Shown one piece after another: positions 30,609-39,319 of a stretch of 64,000 nucleotides of DNA (positions are counted from its first letter, which is position 1; every line of letters starts with the position of its first letter). The notes beneath the pieces were generated by a model. That model had not been told where the DNA came from. It made no database searches and saw only the letters and a program-made list of their open reading frames with translations. Location of the stretch: the NCBI RefSeq assembly GCF_000242255.2, contig NC_017033.1, positions 868,001-932,000 on the forward strand. Reading direction: 5' to 3'. The translations under genes and the position numbers were made by a program. This DNA is from Frateuria aurantia DSM 6220 (GTDB lineage Bacteria > Pseudomonadota > Gammaproteobacteria > Xanthomonadales > Rhodanobacteraceae).

Positions 30609-32794
30609 CCGCTTATTTCGCTTCCTGTCCCAAGGGTCTGGAATATCTGCTGCGTGACGAGCTGGTCGCGCTGGGCGCCGAAGGCGTGCGTGAATCCCTG
30701 GCGGGCGTGCAGTTCGAGGGCGATATCGCCACGGCCTACCGTGCCTGCCTGTGGTCACGTCTGGCCAGTCGGGTGCTGGTGCCGGTGGCGCATTTCGATG
30801 CCGCCGACGAGCAGGCCTTGTACGACGGCATCATGGCGATCGACTGGAGCGCGCATATGGCCGCCCATGCCTCGCTGGCCATCGATGCCCATACCGCCAT
30901 GAGCAAGATCAGCCACAGCCAGTTCATCGCCCAGCGGGTGAAGGATGCCGTGGTCGACCAGTTCCGCCAGCGTGACGGCCGGCGTCCCGATGTGGACACC
31001 GATGAACCGGATCTGCGCATCCATGTGCGCCTGCGCCGCGACCGGGCCAGCGTCTCCATCGATCTGGCCGGCGCGCCCCTGCATCGTCGCGGCTGGCGCG
31101 AGCAGCAGGGCGAGGCGCCGCTGAAGGAAAACCTGGCCGCGGCGATCCTGCTGCGCGGCCGCTGGCCGCAGCGCTACGCCGACGGCGCCAGTCTGCTGGA
31201 TCCGATGTGCGGTTCGGGCACCTTGCTGATCGAGGCGGCCCTGATGGCGGCGGACGTCGCGCCGGGCCTGCGCCGCGAATACTATGGTTTCCTAGGCTGG
31301 CAGCAGCACGATATCGCGGTATGGAAGGCCTTGCTGGACGAGGCCCGGCAGCGTGCCGACGAGGGGCTGCGCCAGTTGCGGCCCTGCCTGGTCGGCAGCG
31401 ACGCCGACGGCCTGATGATCCAGACCGCCAAGCGCAATGCGCAGGCCGCGGGTGTCGCCGGTTTTATCCAGCTGGAGCGCCGCGAGATGGACCGCATCCA
31501 GCCACCGGAGGGGGCCGCCGATGGCAGCCTGCTGGTCACCAATCCGCCGTATGGCGAACGTCTGGGCAGCAGCCAGCAGATGCCCATGTTGTATCGCCGC
31601 CTCGGCGAAGTGCTGCGCGAGCGTTTCGGCGGCTGGAGCGCGGCCATCCTGGCCGGTGACGGCGAGCTGGCCGATGCCTTGCGGCTGGCGGGCGGCAAGC
31701 GCTACACCTTGTACAACGGGGCCCTGGAAACGGTGCTGCAGCTGGCCGACCTGCGCCCGCGGGATGCCGCGCCGCGCGAGCTGAAGCCGCTGTCGGACAA
31801 TGCCCAGATGCTGAAGAACCGGCTGGAGAAAAGCCATCGGCATCTGCGCAAGCGACTGACCCGCGAAGCCATTCATTGCTGGCGGGCCTATGACCAGGAT
31901 CTGCCGCAGTATGCGGCGGCCATCGATGTCTACACCGAGCGCAATGGCCGGCGCTGGCTGCATGTGCAGGAATACCGCGCCCCGGCCGAGATTCCTGCCG
32001 AAACCGCCTTGTTGCGTCTGCGCGAAGTGGTCCGGGTCGCCGGCGAAGTGCTGGAGGTGCCGCGTGACCGGATCGTGCTCAAGACGCGGCAGCGCGGCAA
32101 GGGCGGCGGCAAGTACGGACAGTTCGATCAGCGCGGCGAATTCCTGGAAGTGGAAGAGGGTGGTCTGAACTTCCTGGTCAATCTGACGGATTACCTGGAT
32201 ACCGGTCTGTTTCTGGATCACCGGCTGGTGCGGCAGAAGATCCGCGAGCTGGCGGCCGGCCGGCGCTGTCTGAACCTGTTTGCCTATACCGGCACGGCCA
32301 GCGTGTATGCCGCCGCAGGCGGTGCCCGCAGCACCACCACGGTCGATCTGTCGGCGACCTATCTGGAGTGGGCCTCGCGCAATCTGGCCCTGAACGGCTT
32401 TACCGGCGAGTCGCATCGTCTGGTGCAGGCCGACGCCATCAAGTTCCTGGGCGGGGGTACCGATCCGTATGGACTGATCTACGTCGATCCACCGACCTTC
32501 TCCAATTCCAAGCGGGCGGCCGATTTCGACGTACAGCGCGATCATGTCGCTCTGCTCAAGGCCTGTCTGCCACGACTGGCCAAGGATTCGGTCATCGTGT
32601 TCTCCAACAACTTCCGGCGTTTCCAGCTGGACCGTGCCGCCCTCGAAGAAGATTTTTCCATCGAAGACTGGAGCGCGCCCAGCATTCCCTTCGATTTTTC
32701 CCGTCGTGACGATATCCACGGTTGCTGGCTGTTGCGCCCAAAGAAGCTGAACGAAGCCCATGATCCTTGGGCTGGCATCCGTCTCAAAAAGTAA
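30605..32794 (+). CDS. rlmKL: Bifunctional 23S rRNA methyltransferase RlmKL
   Basis: A 729-residue fused enzyme that makes m2G2445 (RlmL half) and m7G2069 (RlmK half) in 23S rRNA. The N-terminus has a THUMP-type RNA-binding region (YFASCPKGLEYLLRDEL). The first methyltransferase contains LLDPMCGSGTLLIEAAL and NPPYGERLG; the second has CLNLFAYTGTASVYAAAGGA and the VDPPTFSNSKR catalytic loop. Length equals that of the fused gammaproteobacterial enzyme. It overlaps the hydrolase gene upstream. Confidence 0.95.
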   Translation: MTAYFASCPKGLEYLLRDELVALGAEGVRESLAGVQFEGDIATAYRACLWSRLASRVLVPVAHFDAADEQALYDGIMAIDWSAHMAAHASLAIDAHTAMSKISHSQFIAQRVKDAVVDQFRQRDGRRPDVDTDEPDLRIHVRLRRDRASVSIDLAGAPLHRRGWREQQGEAPLKENLAAAILLRGRWPQRYADGASLLDPMCGSGTLLIEAALMAADVAPGLRREYYGFLGWQQHDIAVWKALLDEARQRADEGLRQLRPCLVGSDADGLMIQTAKRNAQAAGVAGFIQLERREMDRIQPPEGAADGSLLVTNPPYGERLGSSQQMPMLYRRLGEVLRERFGGWSAAILAGDGELADALRLAGGKRYTLYNGALETVLQLADLRPRDAAPRELKPLSDNAQMLKNRLEKSHRHLRKRLTREAIHCWRAYDQDLPQYAAAIDVYTERNGRRWLHVQEYRAPAEIPAETALLRLREVVRVAGEVLEVPRDRIVLKTRQRGKGGGKYGQFDQRGEFLEVEEGGLNFLVNLTDYLDTGLFLDHRLVRQKIRELAAGRRCLNLFAYTGTASVYAAAGGARSTTTVDLSATYLEWASRNLALNGFTGESHRLVQADAIKFLGGGTDPYGLIYVDPPTFSNSKRAADFDVQRDHVALLKACLPRLAKDSVIVFSNNFRRFQLDRAALEEDFSIEDWSAPSIPFDFSRRDDIHGCWLLRPKKLNEAHDPWAGIRLKK

Positions 32795-32859
32795 ACCTTT
32801 CAGTACACATTAAGATTGAAAACACCACCATGACAGCCGTGATCAGCAGGAGGTGTGCC

Positions 32860-33297
32860 ATGTTCAAGAAAAATCGTGCGGGTAGATGGATGGCCGCCGC
32901 AGTTGCCGTGCTGGGTTTGGCGGTGGCGCCGCTGAGCGGAGTTTCCGCGCATGGTTGGCATGGCGGTTATGGCGGTGGCTGGCATGGTGGTGGTCCGGGC
33001 TGGGGTGGTCCTCGTCCAGGCTGGGGCGGCGGCTATCACCGCGGCGGTGGCTACTGGAGCGGCGGCCGCTGGATCGCAGGTGCCTTGGTGACCGGTGCGG
33101 TGGCCGGCGCGGTCTACAGCGCGATGCAGCCGCGCCCTTATTACCCGCCGCCGCCCGTCTATCCGGCGCAGACGGTGGTCTATCAGCAGCCGAGCACGGT
33201 GGTGTACGAACAGCCGGCGACCGTGGTCTATCGTTCTGCGCCGACCCAGACGGTAACCACGACCACGACGACGCGCTATATCGGTCCTGGCTACTGA
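32860..33297 (+). CDS. Exported Gly/His/Trp/Tyr-rich low-complexity protein
   Basis: A 145-residue protein with a signal peptide (to about GVSAHG), then GWHGG-type repeats of Gly, His, Trp and Tyr, a hydrophobic segment (WIAGALVTGAVAGAVYSAM), and a Pro/Tyr/Val/Thr tail with three related repeats (TVVYQQPS, TVVYEQPA, TVVYRSAP). The composition resembles RcnB- or YXWGXW-type envelope proteins and could bind metal through its histidines; this is inference. A strong AGGAGG site 6 bases before the ATG at 32860 decides the start and predicts high expression. A terminator follows. Confidence 0.7.
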   Translation: MFKKNRAGRWMAAAVAVLGLAVAPLSGVSAHGWHGGYGGGWHGGGPGWGGPRPGWGGGYHRGGGYWSGGRWIAGALVTGAVAGAVYSAMQPRPYYPPPPVYPAQTVVYQQPSTVVYEQPATVVYRSAPTQTVTTTTTTRYIGPGY

Positions 33298-33320
33298 GCC
33301 TGCCGCGGCGAGTGCACTCT

Positions 33321-33350
33321 GAACAAGGCCCGGATTTCCGGGCCTTGTTC
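33321..33350 (+). terminator. Hairpin terminator
   Basis: A 13-bp perfect stem (33321-33333 with 33338-33350, arms GAACAAGGCCCGG) and a 4-base ATTT loop, 24 bases past the Gly-rich gene's stop. The right arm ends CTTGTTCATT, giving a moderate T content. Confidence 0.75.
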
Positions 33351-33453
33351 ATTGAAGCGCCGGCTCGGTTACACTCCCCACCCTGCGACGGAATCGGCGG
33401 TTGCGGCCGTACCTGGTTCCGACGATGGTTTCCGACCGACCCTGGAGTTGTGC

Positions 33454-34128
33454 ATGCGACTGTCCATTGGCACCATCATTCCGGCAAAAGGCCTGCTGTT
33501 CGACATGGACGGTACGCTTATCGATTCGCGCATTGCGGTGGAGCATATCTGGCAGGACTGGTGCCGGCGCCATGGCGTGGACTGGAGTTATGTGAAGGCC
33601 AACCTGCATGGCTTGCGGCTGCGTGACTCGGTGCGCCGTTTTGCGCCGGAAGGTGTCGACGTGGTGGCCGAGACCGATTTTCTGTATCGGGAAGAACTGA
33701 CCCATACCGACGGCATCGTGCCGATTCCGGGAGCCATCGACCTGCTCGCCAGCCTGCCGGCCACGCACTGGACCATCGTGACCTCGGCCGACAAGGAACT
33801 GGCAAGGGCCCGACTGGGCGCGGCCGGTGTCGGCGAGCCGCCGCTGTTGGTCGGTGGTGATGACGTCCATCACGGCAAGCCTGATCCGCAAGGTTACATC
33901 GAGGGCGCGCGCCGCCTGGGGGTGGCACCGGCCGAGACCCTGGTGTTCGAGGATGCCGCCGCCGGTATTGCCGCCGGGCGTGCGGCCGGTGCGCGGGTGA
34001 TCGCGGTGGCTACCGATCATCCCGAGGAAATCCCCGCGGACATCGAATGGGTGCCTGATCTGAGCGCCTTGGTGCTGGACAGCCATGATCCCGTTTCTGG
34101 CACGGTCAGTCTGCGAGTGGTGGCCTGA
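33454..34128 (+). CDS. HAD-superfamily sugar-phosphatase-like hydrolase
   Basis: A 224-residue HAD subfamily IA phosphatase. Motif I is LLFDMDGTLIDS with the nucleophilic Asp, motif II is VTSADKEL, motif III KPDPQGY and motif IV VFEDAAAGIAAG. The small helical cap follows motif I. The nearest types I know are YfbT/YniC sugar- or glycerol-phosphate phosphatases, but the substrate is open. The start at 33454 is set by GGAG 6-7 bases upstream. It lies 53 bases before the ketopantoate reductase-like gene. Confidence 0.85.
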   Translation: MRLSIGTIIPAKGLLFDMDGTLIDSRIAVEHIWQDWCRRHGVDWSYVKANLHGLRLRDSVRRFAPEGVDVVAETDFLYREELTHTDGIVPIPGAIDLLASLPATHWTIVTSADKELARARLGAAGVGEPPLLVGGDDVHHGKPDPQGYIEGARRLGVAPAETLVFEDAAAGIAAGRAAGARVIAVATDHPEEIPADIEWVPDLSALVLDSHDPVSGTVSLRVVA

Positions 34129-34181
34129 TCCTGTGACCGGCCAGGGCGTCTGCCCTAGCCTTGCGGTGGAGTGCATGTCCG

Positions 34182-35123
34182 ATGCGGATATTGGTTCTGG
34201 GCGCCGGTGGCACTGGCGGATATTTTGGCGGGAGGCTGGCGGCCTCCGGTGCGGACGTGAGCTTTCTGCTGCGGCCGGTCCGGGCCGGACGGATCCGGCA
34301 TGACGGCCTGCAGATCCGCAGCCCGCTGGGCGATGTGCTGTGCCGGCCGCAGGTGCTTGTCGCAACCGAGCTGGCCGCGGTGGCGGCACGCCAGCCTTTC
34401 GATCTGATCCTGCTCAGCTGCAAGGCCTATGATCTGGATAGCGCCATGGATGCCATCGCACCGGCGGTCGGACCGGCGACCCGGATTCTGCCGATCCTGA
34501 ACGGATTGCGCCATTACCCGTTGCTGGATGCGCGCTTTGGCGCGGAGCGGGTGCAGGGTGGATTGTGTTTTATCAATGCCACGCTCAACGCGCAAGGCGA
34601 GATCGTGCATCTGGATCCGGTTGCACGGCTCAGTTTCGGTGAACGGGACGAGCGTCCGGCCGGGGCCGGTCTGCAGGCGCTGTCCGGGATGTGCACGACG
34701 GCGGGAATCGAGCACCGGCTTTCCCCGCGGATCGAGCTCGATGCCTGGGCCAAATATGCTTTCCTGTGCTCGGTGGCCGCGTCCACCTGTCTGCTGCGCG
34801 GCAGTATCGGCCGGATTCTGGCGACCGAGGGCGGGGCGGCGTTTCTGGGCGGAATCTATGCCGAATGCACCGCCGTGGCCGCAGCCGAGGGCGAAGTCCT
34901 GCCCGAGCCGGTCCGTGCGGCGGCGCTGGCGATCCTGTTGCGCGAAGGTTCGAGTCAGACCAGCTCCATGTACCGGGATCTGGTGGCCGGCAAGGATGTG
35001 GAGGCCTTGCAGATCGTCGGTGACATGGTGCACCGGGCCGTGCGCGCCGGTCTGTCCGTGATGCGGCTGGACGCGGCCTGGATCCATCTGCAGAGCTATA
35101 TGGCGCAGCGCCAGGCCGGCTGA
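34182..35123 (+). CDS. panE: 2-Dehydropantoate 2-reductase (PanE/ApbA family)
   Basis: A 313-residue NADPH-dependent reductase of the ketopantoate reductase family, which supplies pantoate for coenzyme A synthesis. The dinucleotide-binding motif is GAGGTGGYFGG near the N-terminus. ILPILNGLRH carries the expected Asn and LDAWAKYAFLCSVAAST the catalytic Lys. Some family members act on other 2-keto acids, so panE is a family-level name. The ATG at 34182 lets the Rossmann fold begin at residue 2 (MRILVLGAGG). Confidence 0.8.
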   Translation: MRILVLGAGGTGGYFGGRLAASGADVSFLLRPVRAGRIRHDGLQIRSPLGDVLCRPQVLVATELAAVAARQPFDLILLSCKAYDLDSAMDAIAPAVGPATRILPILNGLRHYPLLDARFGAERVQGGLCFINATLNAQGEIVHLDPVARLSFGERDERPAGAGLQALSGMCTTAGIEHRLSPRIELDAWAKYAFLCSVAASTCLLRGSIGRILATEGGAAFLGGIYAECTAVAAAEGEVLPEPVRAAALAILLREGSSQTSSMYRDLVAGKDVEALQIVGDMVHRAVRAGLSVMRLDAAWIHLQSYMAQRQAG

Positions 35124-35164
35124 TCCGGCCGGCGGGGCGAGGGAAAGGCCTTGACCGGCAGGGG

Positions 35165-35170
35165 TATAAT
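35165..35170 (+). promoter_or_regulatory. Consensus -10 abutting the hrpA start codon
   Basis: TATAAT, a perfect -10, ends exactly six bases before the hrpA ATG at 35177, and no ribosome-binding site intervenes. Transcription should begin at the A of ATG. TTGACC at 35151 is too close (8 bases) to serve as -35. Confidence 0.6.
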
Positions 35171-35176
35171 GGCGCT

Positions 35177-38100
35177 ATGTCCCAGCAAACCTCCCGTCCC
35201 GCGACGGACGCGACCGGCGCTCCGGTCGATATCGATCTCCAACAGTTGCGGCGCGCCCTCGACGGCGTGCTGAGCCGTGACCATGGCCGCCTGCTGAATC
35301 GCTGGCGCGGTCTGAAACGCGCTGCCGACCCGCAGCGGCTGATCCAGCTGGCCGAGGCGATCCGGACCTCGTGCGCCGAGCGCTTGCGGCGACGTGAACG
35401 GGTACCTGCCGTCATGGTCGATGCCGGGCTGCCGATTGCCGATCATGCCGATGAGCTGGTTCGTCTGATCCGTGAACACCAGATCGTGGTAGTGGCCGGT
35501 GAAACCGGTTCGGGCAAGACCACCCAGCTGCCCAAGCTTTGCCTGATGGCGGGGCGGGGCGAGGCCGGCCTGATCGGCTGCACCCAGCCGCGTCGGTTGG
35601 CGGCACGTTCGGTGGCCCAGCGGGTCGCCGAGGAACTGGCCACCCCGCTGGGTCAGCTGGTCGGCTTCCAGGTCCGCTTCACCGACCAGGTGTCGGAAGC
35701 CAGCCTGATCAAGTTCATGACCGACGGCATTCTGCTGGCCGAGACCCAGAATGACCCCTGGCTGTCGCGCTATGACACCATCATCATCGACGAGGCCCAC
35801 GAGCGCAGCCTCAATATCGATTTTCTGCTGGGCTATCTCAAGCAGCTGGCCCGGCGGCGGCCCGACCTGAAGATCGTGATCACCTCGGCCACCATCGATA
35901 CGGCGCGCTTTGCCGAGCATTTCGACGGTGCTCCGGTGGTCGAGATCGAAGGGCGGACTTATCCGGTCGAGGTCCGCTGGCGCGGCATCGACGACATGCC
36001 CGGCGAGCGTCAGCTGGCTCAGGGCAGTGCCGAGCATGTGGCCGCGGTAATGGACGAGATCAGCAAGCGCCGGGGCGGAGGCGAGGATCCGCTGGGTGAC
36101 GTGCTGGTCTTTCTGCCGGGCGAGCGCGAGATCCGTGACGTCCATCGCCTGCTCGACCAGCGCAATTATCGCGAGACCGAGATTCTGCCACTGTATGCCC
36201 GCTTGTCGGCCGGCGATCAGGACAGGATCTTCAGGCCGGGTTCGAAACGCCGCGTGGTGCTGGCCACCAATGTGGCCGAAACCTCGCTGACGGTGCCGCG
36301 CATCCGCTACGTGATCGATACCGGCGTGGCGCGCGTCAAGCGCTACAGCCAGCGCAGCCAGATGGAACGGCTGCATGTCGAGCCGGTGTCCCAGGCCGCG
36401 GCCAACCAGCGCAAGGGCCGCTGCGGACGCACGGGGCCCGGCGTCTGCTACCGGCTCTACAGCGAAGAGGATTTCAACGCCCGCCAGGCTTTCAGTGATC
36501 CCGAGCTGCTGCGCTCCTCCCTGGCCAATGTCATTCTGCGCATGCTGGCCCTCAAGCTGGGTGAGGTCGATGACTTCCCCTTTATCGAGGCGCCTGATCC
36601 GCGCGTGGTCTCGGACGGCTATCGACGTCTGGCTGAAATCTCGGCGATCGACGAGTCTCGCCGTCTCACCCCGATCGGCCGGACGCTGGCCCGGCTGCCG
36701 ATCGATGTCCAGCTGGCCCGCATGCTGGTGGAAGCCGAGCAGCGTGGCTGCCTGAAGGCGATGCTGGCCATCGTGGCTTTTCTCAGTGTGCAGGATCCGC
36801 GCGAACGGCCGGCCGATGCACGTCAGCAGGCCGATGCCGCCCATGCGGTGTTTGCCGACCCGGCCTCGGATTTTCTCGGCGTGCTGAATCTGTGGCAGGC
36901 CTACGAGCAGGCGCATGAGGACTTGTCGCAGTCCAAGCTGCGCGACTGGTGCAGCCGCCACTTCCTCAGTTATCTGCGCATGCGCGAATGGCGTGAACTG
37001 CATCGCCAGCTGTTGAGCGTGGTCCGCGAACTGGGCTGGAAGCCGAAGGCTGAAGACCAGAACAGCACCGAGCCCTCGTCGGCCGACACGCCCGCGTCCG
37101 TCGGCCCAGCGGAGCGCAAGGCCGGCCGTTCGCGTCGAGGTGGCAAACCGGTGCCGGCCCCGGAGCGGATCCAGACCTCCGGCACCGAAAAACGACAGGC
37201 GGCTCGCCGCGAGGAACAGCTGCAGGCGCGGATGTACGAGTGCCTGCATCGCAGTCTGCTGGCCGGCCTGCCGACCCAGGTCGGCCACAAGGACGAGAAG
37301 GGGATTTATCTGGGCACCCGCGAGCGACGTTTCCAGATCTTTCCCGGCTCATCGGTTTCCAGACAGCCGCCGGGCTGGCTGTTCGCCAGTCAGATCATGG
37401 ATATCGGCGGCAAGGTCTGGGCCATGTTGTGTGCCAAGGTCGAACCGGTCTGGATCGAGCAGCAGGCGGCCCATCTGATCCGGCGCAGCTGGCGTGATCC
37501 GCACTGGTCGCGGCCACGCGGTGCAGTTCTGGCTTACGAGCAAGTCAGCCTGCTCGGCCTGGTGCTGGCAGAACGCCGAACGGTGCAGTTCCAGGCCCAG
37601 GATCCGGCGCTGGCTCACCGGATCTTCGTCACCGAAGCGCTGGCGCGTTGCGACATCGATGCCCGCGCCGACTTCATCAAGGCCAATCGCAAGGTGCTGG
37701 AGCAGGCCGAGGAGATGCAGGCCAGACAGCGTCGCGACGGCGTGATCCAGGATGAGGAGGCACTGGCTGCCTTCTTCGCCGGCAAGCTGCCGGAGTCGGT
37801 GGCGGGCAGTCGTGCCCTTGACGCCTGGTACATTCGGGCCGGTGCCGCCGAACAGGCGGCGCTGCGCTGGTCGCTGGATGATGTGCTGGGTGGTGGCGAA
37901 CGACCCGATGCCCGCGACTTTCCGGCCGAGTGGCCGCTGGGCAATCGGCAGCTGCGACTGGAATACCGCTTCGTGCCTGGCGACGAGGCCGACGGCGTGA
38001 CCTTGCAACTGCCGCTGGATCTGCTCAACGCGATACCGGCGTCCCGCTGCGAATGGCTGGTGCCGGGATTGCTGCTGCCCAAGGTGGCCGAGCTGATCCG

Positions 38101-39250
38101 GAGCCTGCCCAAGGCGCTGCGCCGCAATTTCGTGCCGGCTCCGGACTTTGCGCGAGCCTTCGTGGAAGCCGAGGCCGCCCGTGACGAACCACTTGGCAAG
38201 GCCTTGGCCAAGTTCCTGACCCGGACCACGGGCGTGGTGCTGGAGCCTGCCGCTTTTCAGGGCGTCGAGCTGGAGCCGCATTTCCTGATGCGGTTCCGAT
38301 TGCAGGACAGCCAGGGCAAGCCGCTGGCCAGCAGCCGTGATCTGGCATCGCTGCAGGCCGACTGGGAGGGGCGTGCCCGCGATGCTTTCAGTCGTGCCTC
38401 CGAGGTCCAGCTGAAGCAGGATGAAGTCACCCACTGGGATTTCGACGAGATTCCGCCGCAGATCCGTTCAGGTCACGGCGTCAATGCCTTCCCTGCGCTG
38501 GTCGACCTGGGGTCGGCGGTGGCCTTGCGGCTGTTCGAGCGGCATGGCGAGGCGCTGGCGGCCCATCGCCAGGGCGTGGCCCGGCTGTTGGCCATGACCT
38601 TGGCGGCCGAGCTCAAGCACGCCAAGCGCCGGCTGCCGATCAAGCCGGCCCTGGGACTGAAATACGCCCCGCTGGGCACCGTGGAAAGCCTGCGCGAAGA
38701 GCTGGTCGATGGCGCCTGGCAGGACATGCTGGCTGACTGCGAGCTCAATGTCCGTTCCGCTGCCGATTTTGCGGCCCTGCGCGAGCAGTTGGCCCGCCGC
38801 CTGTCTGCAGCGGCGATGGAGCGACTGAAGCTGGCCGAACCGGCGATCGAGCTGCAGACCGAATTGCAGACCTGGCTGAAGCCCCATGTGGATGGTTTCG
38901 CCCGTGCCAGTTATACCGATCTGAACGAGCAGGCCGATCACCTGCTGACGCCGGGTTTTCTGCGTGAGCTGCCCAAGGCCAGGCTGGCGCATTATCCGCG
39001 CTATCTGAAGGCCTTGCTGTTGCGGGCCCAGCGACTGCGTGAGGATCCGGGCCGAGACGGCCCGCGCATGCTGCAGGTCACACCGTTCTGGCGCGAGTAT
39101 CTGAAGCGGCGGGCCACGGGCGGCGCTGAGCTGCAGGTATTGCGCTGGCTGATCGAGGAATGGCGCGTATCGCTGTTCGCGCAGGAGCTGAAGACGGCCG
39201 AGCCGGTCTCGGCCAAGCGTCTGGCCAAGGCCGTGGCGGATCTGGGCTGA
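35177..39250 (+). CDS. hrpA: ATP-dependent RNA helicase HrpA
   Basis: A 1,357-residue DEAH-box helicase of the bacterial HrpA type. Walker A is GETGSGKTTQLP, the DEAH box is in IIIDEAHERSLN, followed by SATID and the motif VI region QRKGRCGRTGPG. OB-fold and long C-terminal DUF3418-type regions complete it. E. coli HrpA (about 1,300 residues) helps resolve stalled or collided ribosomes. A basic, low-complexity insertion around residue 630-680 (PAERKAGRSRRGGKP) is extra. The promoter context suggests a leaderless mRNA. Confidence 0.94.
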   Translation: MSQQTSRPATDATGAPVDIDLQQLRRALDGVLSRDHGRLLNRWRGLKRAADPQRLIQLAEAIRTSCAERLRRRERVPAVMVDAGLPIADHADELVRLIREHQIVVVAGETGSGKTTQLPKLCLMAGRGEAGLIGCTQPRRLAARSVAQRVAEELATPLGQLVGFQVRFTDQVSEASLIKFMTDGILLAETQNDPWLSRYDTIIIDEAHERSLNIDFLLGYLKQLARRRPDLKIVITSATIDTARFAEHFDGAPVVEIEGRTYPVEVRWRGIDDMPGERQLAQGSAEHVAAVMDEISKRRGGGEDPLGDVLVFLPGEREIRDVHRLLDQRNYRETEILPLYARLSAGDQDRIFRPGSKRRVVLATNVAETSLTVPRIRYVIDTGVARVKRYSQRSQMERLHVEPVSQAAANQRKGRCGRTGPGVCYRLYSEEDFNARQAFSDPELLRSSLANVILRMLALKLGEVDDFPFIEAPDPRVVSDGYRRLAEISAIDESRRLTPIGRTLARLPIDVQLARMLVEAEQRGCLKAMLAIVAFLSVQDPRERPADARQQADAAHAVFADPASDFLGVLNLWQAYEQAHEDLSQSKLRDWCSRHFLSYLRMREWRELHRQLLSVVRELGWKPKAEDQNSTEPSSADTPASVGPAERKAGRSRRGGKPVPAPERIQTSGTEKRQAARREEQLQARMYECLHRSLLAGLPTQVGHKDEKGIYLGTRERRFQIFPGSSVSRQPPGWLFASQIMDIGGKVWAMLCAKVEPVWIEQQAAHLIRRSWRDPHWSRPRGAVLAYEQVSLLGLVLAERRTVQFQAQDPALAHRIFVTEALARCDIDARADFIKANRKVLEQAEEMQARQRRDGVIQDEEALAAFFAGKLPESVAGSRALDAWYIRAGAAEQAALRWSLDDVLGGGERPDARDFPAEWPLGNRQLRLEYRFVPGDEADGVTLQLPLDLLNAIPASRCEWLVPGLLLPKVAELIRSLPKALRRNFVPAPDFARAFVEAEAARDEPLGKALAKFLTRTTGVVLEPAAFQGVELEPHFLMRFRLQDSQGKPLASSRDLASLQADWEGRARDAFSRASEVQLKQDEVTHWDFDEIPPQIRSGHGVNAFPALVDLGSAVALRLFERHGEALAAHRQGVARLLAMTLAAELKHAKRRLPIKPALGLKYAPLGTVESLREELVDGAWQDMLADCELNVRSAADFAALREQLARRLSAAAMERLKLAEPAIELQTELQTWLKPHVDGFARASYTDLNEQADHLLTPGFLRELPKARLAHYPRYLKALLLRAQRLREDPGRDGPRMLQVTPFWREYLKRRATGGAELQVLRWLIEEWRVSLFAQELKTAEPVSAKRLAKAVADLG

Positions 39251-39307
39251 TGTCGTACCTCGGCCTTTGCCCGTGGAACGGCAGCATCCATCCGCAACCG
39301 GCTGCGG

Positions 39308-39313
39308 TATCCT
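39308..39313 (+). promoter_or_regulatory. -10-like element abutting the relA start
   Basis: TATCCT ends six bases before the relA ATG at 39320 (spacer GAGACC). This matches the spacing at hrpA and the kinase gene. No convincing -35 is visible. Confidence 0.4.
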
Positions 39314-39319
39314 GAGACC

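Noticed and set aside
31292-32761. Minus-strand open frame of 489 codons opposite rlmKL
   Set aside because: Antisense shadow of a complete, conserved rRNA methyltransferase.
35096-37288. Long minus-strand open frame (730 codons) opposite hrpA
   Set aside because: It is antisense to a fully conserved helicase, has no recognisable domain, and is biased in composition as expected for the opposite strand of a GC-rich gene.
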